From the NCBI GenBank assembly GCA_943325515.2, contig CALPPS020000006.1:1-51285 (forward strand): DNA of 51,285 bases, read 5' to 3'. Origin of the DNA: Flavobacterium psychrophilum. Lineage in GTDB: Bacteria > Bacteroidota > Bacteroidia > Flavobacteriales > Flavobacteriaceae. Positions 49,531 to 51,285 of the stretch are shown here, in pieces. How positions within the stretch are numbered: the stretch's first letter is position 1; every line of letters begins with the position of its first letter. The notes under the pieces are model-generated. The model was given only the letters and a program-made list of their open reading frames with translations. It ran no database searches and was not told the DNA's origin. The position numbers and the translations under genes are program-made.

Positions 49531-49646
49531 TTGTATCTGAGGTGGTCGAATACCTATCCACAAAGTTGAGCAACGCCCACGCCTTGACGTGAGCATTTAC
49601 ATAAACTCTCCTGTGGATTTTGAAATTTCGACCTTTCAGATACAGG
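49531..49646. other. Long imperfect palindrome, possible structured RNA or recombination site
   Basis: Nested inverted matches fold into one long arm: TTGTATCTGA..GGTCGAA (from 49531) with TTCGACC..TCAGATACA (to about 49646), then ATCCACA (49556) with TGTGGAT (49612), then an inner GCCCACG/CGTGAGC hairpin (about 49575-49594). It lies upstream of the LamG gene in a 650-bp space without genes. I do not recognise an RNA family. Confidence 0.6.
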
Positions 49647-50029
49647 AATTTAGCAAACGCTAATTTTAATTACCGATAAAATTTGTGAGCTCATTGGAAT
49701 TCACAAAACAAAAATAGCAAAATAATTTTAACATATTACATTTAAGATAAAACCTACTCATTTTTAAAGAAATATAATTTTAACTGACACTGTTAATGCA
49801 TCATATAATATTAAGTTTAAGTGCTGTTGATTGTACTTTCAAGATGGTATTCGTTGATATTTTTTTTAAACAGGATATTTGCCGTATTGACAATTTCTTT
49901 TTTAATAATTTTTGAACATCTGAATGTTTTAGGATTGTTTCTTCTTCCGTTTCTATTGAATCTGATTTTCCACTTATGAAGCTTTGTGATGAGGTTAATT
50001 ATTATCAAAGTAAAATCCATCACTTGTAT

Positions 50030-50047
50030 TATACCCGTTAAGGTATA
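50030..50047. promoter_or_regulatory. Operator-like palindrome O1 of the hip operon
   Basis: TATACCCGTTAAGGTATA: perfect 6-bp arms TATACC/GGTATA with a 6-bp spacer. Centre 50038.5. Confidence 0.75.
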
Positions 50048-50069
50048 TTCTCGCTCAAAAAAATAAATT

Positions 50070-50087
50070 TACACCTTTAAGGGTATA
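50070..50087. promoter_or_regulatory. Operator-like palindrome O2 of the hip operon
   Basis: TACACCTTTAAGGGTATA, a variant of O1 read on the other strand (TATACCC and AGGTGTA). Centre 50078.5, 40 bp from O1. Confidence 0.72.
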
Positions 50088-50110
50088 AATTAAAAATATA
50101 TTACTATTTT

Positions 50111-50128
50111 TATACCCGAAAAGGTGCA
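50111..50128. promoter_or_regulatory. Operator-like palindrome O3 of the hip operon
   Basis: TATACCCGAAAAGGTGCA, centre 50119.5, 41 bp from O2 and ending 4 bp before the hipB ATG. It would cover the ribosome-binding region. Confidence 0.72.
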
Positions 50129-50132
50129 TATT

Positions 50133-50348
50133 ATGGAATTAAGTAAGTTTGTAAAACAAAAAAGAACCTCCGCTAAATTAACTCAGCCTGAATTGGCAGA
50201 AAAAGCAGGAGTGGGTCTTCGTTTCCTAAGAGAATTGGAACAAGGTAAAGAAACACTACGATTAGACAAAGTAAATCAGGTGTTACAATTATTTGGATAT
50301 ACGGTAGGAGCAGTTCAACTAATAGTAGAGGAAGATGAGAAAGGCTGA
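50133..50348 (+). CDS. hipB: HipB-like antitoxin and repressor
   Basis: 71 residues from the ATG at 50133 (an in-frame GTG lies 9 bp upstream inside O3). An XRE HTH fills the protein: VKQKRTSAKLTQPELAEKAG and VGLRFLRELEQGKETLRLDKVNQVLQLFG. It is of the short HipB/Y4mF type that couples with HipA-like kinases. Three palindromes upstream fit autoregulation. Its last 14 bp overlap the next gene. Confidence 0.9.
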   Translation: MELSKFVKQKRTSAKLTQPELAEKAGVGLRFLRELEQGKETLRLDKVNQVLQLFGYTVGAVQLIVEEDEKG

Positions 50349-50664
50349 AATAAAAATATATGATACAACTGCGGGTTGGTTGGTAGAAGATGAAAATGGA
50401 TATCATTTTAACTATGATAGTTCTTATTTGAAATCTTCAAATCCTGACCCTATTAGTTTGACCCTTCCACTAAAAGAACAACCTTATACGAGTAAAATCT
50501 TGTTCGCTTTTTTTGATGGTCTTATCCCCGAAGGATGGTTGTTAGATATTGCTCAGAACAACTGGAAACTAAACCCACGAGATAGAATGGGTCTTTTGAT
50601 GGCTTGTTGTAAAGATTGTATAGGAGCCGTTAGTGTTCATTCCTTAAATAATGAAGAACTATGA
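50335..50664 (+). CDS. hipS: HipS-like protein (separate HipA N-terminal domain)
   Basis: 109 residues. It equals the N-subdomain of HipA: GWLVEDENGYHFNYDSSYL near the start, then PISLTLPLKEQPYTS, FFDGLIPEGWLL (about 58-69) and RMGLLMACCKDCIGAVSV (about 84-101). In the E. coli HipBST system this stand-alone domain is the antitoxin that restrains the kinase. Its start overlaps hipB by 14 bp. Confidence 0.88.
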   Translation: MRKAEIKIYDTTAGWLVEDENGYHFNYDSSYLKSSNPDPISLTLPLKEQPYTSKILFAFFDGLIPEGWLLDIAQNNWKLNPRDRMGLLMACCKDCIGAVSVHSLNNEEL

Positions 50665-50666
50665 AA

Positions 50667-50717
50667 TCGCCACTAACAATTAGTTTGCATAAGCAAACAC
50701 CTATAAATAAGAGGCGA
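50667..50717. other. Hairpin between hipS and hipT
   Basis: TCGCC and GGCGA bracket an inner GTTTGC-ATAA-GCAAAC hairpin (50683-50698). A five-codon frame (ATG at 50726) and a repeated ACATATATGA follow before the hipT ATG. This could set the ratio of HipS to HipT. Confidence 0.5.
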
Positions 50718-50755
50718 TAACATATATGACCGCTAACAAATAAACTTTTACATAT

Positions 50756-51285
50756 ATGAAAAGATGTCTCTATTGTTACGAACCACTATCTGAAAATGAA
50801 ATAGATTTTCACAGCGCTTGTTGTAAAAAAATATTTGGGCAAACTACTCCTCCTGAATTACCATATACAGAAAACCAAATGGAAGAATTGGCTTTACAAG
50901 TGGTAAAAAGTCAAACTACCTTAACGGGGGTTCAAGCAAAATTATCTTTGGAATTAACGCCAAGTGAAAAGGGAGAAGCCAAACGATTTACAATAGTTGG
51001 TCTGTGGGGAGATTATATATTAAAACCACCGACTAAGAATTTTAATCAATTACCGGAGGTAGAAGACCTAACAATGCACTTGGGAGCCATAGCAAAAATA
51101 AAAATAGTACCCCATAGTTTGATACGATTACAATCAGGTAATCTAGCCTACATCACCAAGAGAATTGACCGCATAAAAGGGCAAAAACTTTTAATGGAGG
51201 ATATGTGTCAATTGACAGAAAGAATGACAGAAAACAAGTATCACGGGTCTTACGAACAGATTGCTAAAGTTCTTTTGAAACATTC
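50756..51285 (+). CDS. hipT: HipT-like serine/threonine kinase toxin, 3' part outside the window
   Basis: 176 codons are present and the frame is open to the end of the window. The N-terminus has a metal-site-like cluster (Cys4, Cys7, His19, Cys22, Cys23). Residues 55-62 read Thr-Leu-Thr-Gly-Val-Gln-Ala-Lys, the Gly-rich loop of HipA kinases; E. coli HipT has Ser-Ile-Ser at the same place. YILKPP (about residue 87) carries the ATP-binding lysine. HipA catalytic motifs further on are beyond the edge. It stands 91 bp after hipS, unlike overlapping genes in E. coli. Confidence 0.88.
   Translation, partial: MKRCLYCYEPLSENEIDFHSACCKKIFGQTTPPELPYTENQMEELALQVVKSQTTLTGVQAKLSLELTPSEKGEAKRFTIVGLWGDYILKPPTKNFNQLPEVEDLTMHLGAIAKIKIVPHSLIRLQSGNLAYITKRIDRIKGQKLLMEDMCQLTERMTENKYHGSYEQIAKVLLKH

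Noticed and set aside
49524..49570. ACCTAAC and GTTGAGC looked like the core boxes of an integron attC site
   Set aside because: The boxes do not bound the palindrome found here, no integron integrase or cassette is near, and such 7-mers occur by chance.
49817..50023. 68-codon minus-strand frame upstream of hipB
   Set aside because: Composition is Asn/Lys/Ile-rich without a recognisable domain; its start lies just before the operator region and it has no promoter or neighbour support.

Overview
The window looks like chromosomal DNA of a Flavobacterium-like member of the Flavobacteriaceae. Evidence: low G+C; Bacteroidetes promoters (TTTG, spacer, TAnnTTTG) instead of -35/-10 boxes; a type IX secretion sorting domain; the MoxR/BatA-E aerotolerance locus; a TonB receptor with lipoprotein partners; DUF5689 and grasp-with-spasm families. 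No rRNA, tRNA or CRISPR array was seen. All identifications come from reading motifs; no search was run.

Layout. 1-6.7 kb: housekeeping genes (yicC, gmk, nadD, an iron alcohol dehydrogenase, gpsA, pheS) and small conserved unknowns. 6.8-15.9 kb: a minus-strand operon moxR, DUF58, a membrane protein, batA, batB, batC, batD, batE. 16.1-20.6 kb: accessory stretch with an aldo/keto reductase, a four-helix-bundle gene broken by one stop codon, an AlbA_2-type gene overlapping a PPP phosphatase, an envelope protein and PhnA. 20.6-29 kb: aldehyde dehydrogenase, 3-hydroxyanthranilate dioxygenase and a secreted EEP nuclease on the minus strand, divergent from a TonB receptor with two surface lipoproteins. 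29-31.8 kb: an S9 peptidase whose 3' end is duplicated around a MntA/HepT toxin-antitoxin pair.

31.8-39.6 kb holds a complete grasp-with-spasm RiPP cluster on the minus strand: a double-glycine precursor with its own promoter and terminator, a secreted DUF6624-like protein, an ATP-grasp maturase, a 68-residue overlapping small protein, a SPASM maturase without a radical-SAM CxxxCxxC motif, a C39 peptidase ABC exporter and a HlyD-like adaptor. It is bordered by an IS982-family transposase wreck, an XRE regulator and a second gene remnant. 41.6-47.3 kb returns to core metabolism (accC, accB, fabH, rpmF, DUF177, pdxA, ribE). 47.3-51.3 kb carries a Pro-rich membrane mini-protein, a LamG/type IX secreted protein, a long imperfect palindrome and a HipBST-type tripartite toxin-antitoxin operon cut by the window end, preceded by three regularly spaced operator-like palindromes.

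Two unexpected sequence-level patterns run through the window. (1) Short gaps between genes are filled by strictly periodic, degenerate arrays with 7-bp (sometimes 8-bp) units, most containing GTT or ATT on one strand; at least thirteen arrays are visible. (2) Small palindromic repeats that also occur between genes have entered the coding sequence of the RiPP exporter in frame at three sites, together with one heptad array.
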